Position numbers and translations under genes: made by a program. Shown piece after piece: positions 32,725 through 32,922 of a stretch of 32,922 nt of DNA. Position 1 is the first letter of the stretch. Each line of letters begins with the position of its first letter. The stretch lies in IMG/VR virus record IMGVR_UViG_3300025085_000100, positions 1 to 32,922 of that record. One strand, given 5' to 3'. Origin of the DNA: a virus. The notes under the pieces were generated by a model. The model saw nothing but the letters and a program-made list of their open reading frames with translations, was not told the DNA's origin and made no database searches.

Positions 32725-32922
32725 TGGCACCTAAGGTCTCTTCAAACCCTGGGAAGAGTGCCCGCTATTACGCCAAAAACCCTAAAGCTCGCGCCAAAAA
32801 GAATGCTGCACAACGGCAGAGAAACAAGACAAGCGAGAACCGTGAATACAGATCTGAGCTTAATGCCGCAAGACGCAAAGCAGGTATTTACGGTAAAGGC
32901 GGGCCTGATATGTCCCACACAA
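32724..32922 (+). CDS. Small basic protein 3, truncated by window end
   Basis: At least 66 residues, running off the right edge. The first part is Lys/Arg/Ala-rich (GKSARYYAKNPKARAKKNAA) and continues to RKAGIYGKGGPDMSHT. Proteins with a YYAKNPKARAKK-like start and a YGxGxGxDxSHT motif occur in cyanophages as conserved small proteins, as I recall. The D-x-SH element recalls the first strand of HNH-type nucleases, but the rest of such a domain would lie outside the window. Confidence 0.65.
   Translation, partial: MAPKVSSNPGKSARYYAKNPKARAKKNAAQRQRNKTSENREYRSELNAARRKAGIYGKGGPDMSHT

Overview
The window looks like about three quarters of a lytic, T7-like (autographivirus-type) podovirus genome that infects a marine or freshwater cyanobacterium. 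Every credible gene is on the + strand. Most neighbours are separated by a few bases or overlap (ATGA, TAATG), and the gene order follows T7 from gene 2.5 to gene 18. Cyanophage-type features include the monomeric B12-dependent (class II) ribonucleotide reductase, flavin-dependent ThyX, a MazG-like pyrophosphohydrolase, a late glucosaminidase lysin, and an RCC1-type tail protein. RNA polymerase, integrase, photosynthesis genes and the large terminase are not in the window; its left and right ends cut through the genome.

Layout. (1) 1-5829, replication and recombination: ssDNA-binding protein (gp2.5), endonuclease I (gp3), a small unknown, primase-helicase (gp4), a 90-residue thioredoxin-like protein, family A DNA polymerase (gp5) with a shortened thumb insertion, an endonuclease VII/HNH-type nuclease and the 5'-3' exonuclease (gp6). 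(2) 5822-9458, nucleotide supply: a small membrane protein, a DUF3310 protein, MazG-like, ThyX and NrdJ, nearly all with overlapping start and stop codons. (3) 9458-14335, head: a small unknown, gp7.3-like protein, portal, a small basic protein, scaffold, and the major capsid gene. (4) 14410-26257, tail tube and ejected core: gp11, gp12, gp13, gp14, gp15, gp16. (5) 26273-31023, tail fibre and a large RCC1-repeat tail protein. (6) 31038-32922, lysis and packaging: two small unknowns, glucosaminidase, a membrane-anchored coiled coil, small terminase, then three tiny Lys/Arg-rich proteins.

The most striking feature is a 222-nt ORF-less group I intron (14036-14257) inside the major capsid gene. 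All the core helices can be drawn: P1 with a GUGA loop, P3, P4, P5, P6a, P7, P8, P9, P10 and the terminal G. Splicing would join a 313-codon exon to a 25-codon exon in phase 0, giving a 338-residue capsid protein. Without splicing the ribosome stops one codon past the junction. A strong intrinsic terminator follows exon 2, like T7's Tphi after gene 10. The 226-nt leader before the same gene holds a tRNA-like element (T-arm with a TTCGATT loop on an acceptor-like stem, no anticodon arm), a C(UUCG)G hairpin and a 12-bp palindrome. The capsid gene is therefore flanked and interrupted by structured RNA.

A second candidate novelty is the small protein overlapping the start of the DNA polymerase gene. 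It resembles the second half of thioredoxin but has no CGPC active site. T7 polymerase borrows host thioredoxin as its processivity factor; this polymerase has only a remnant of the thioredoxin-binding segment, so the small protein may be a dedicated, redox-dead replacement. Assignments rest on reading motifs and on remembered family sequences; no search was run.
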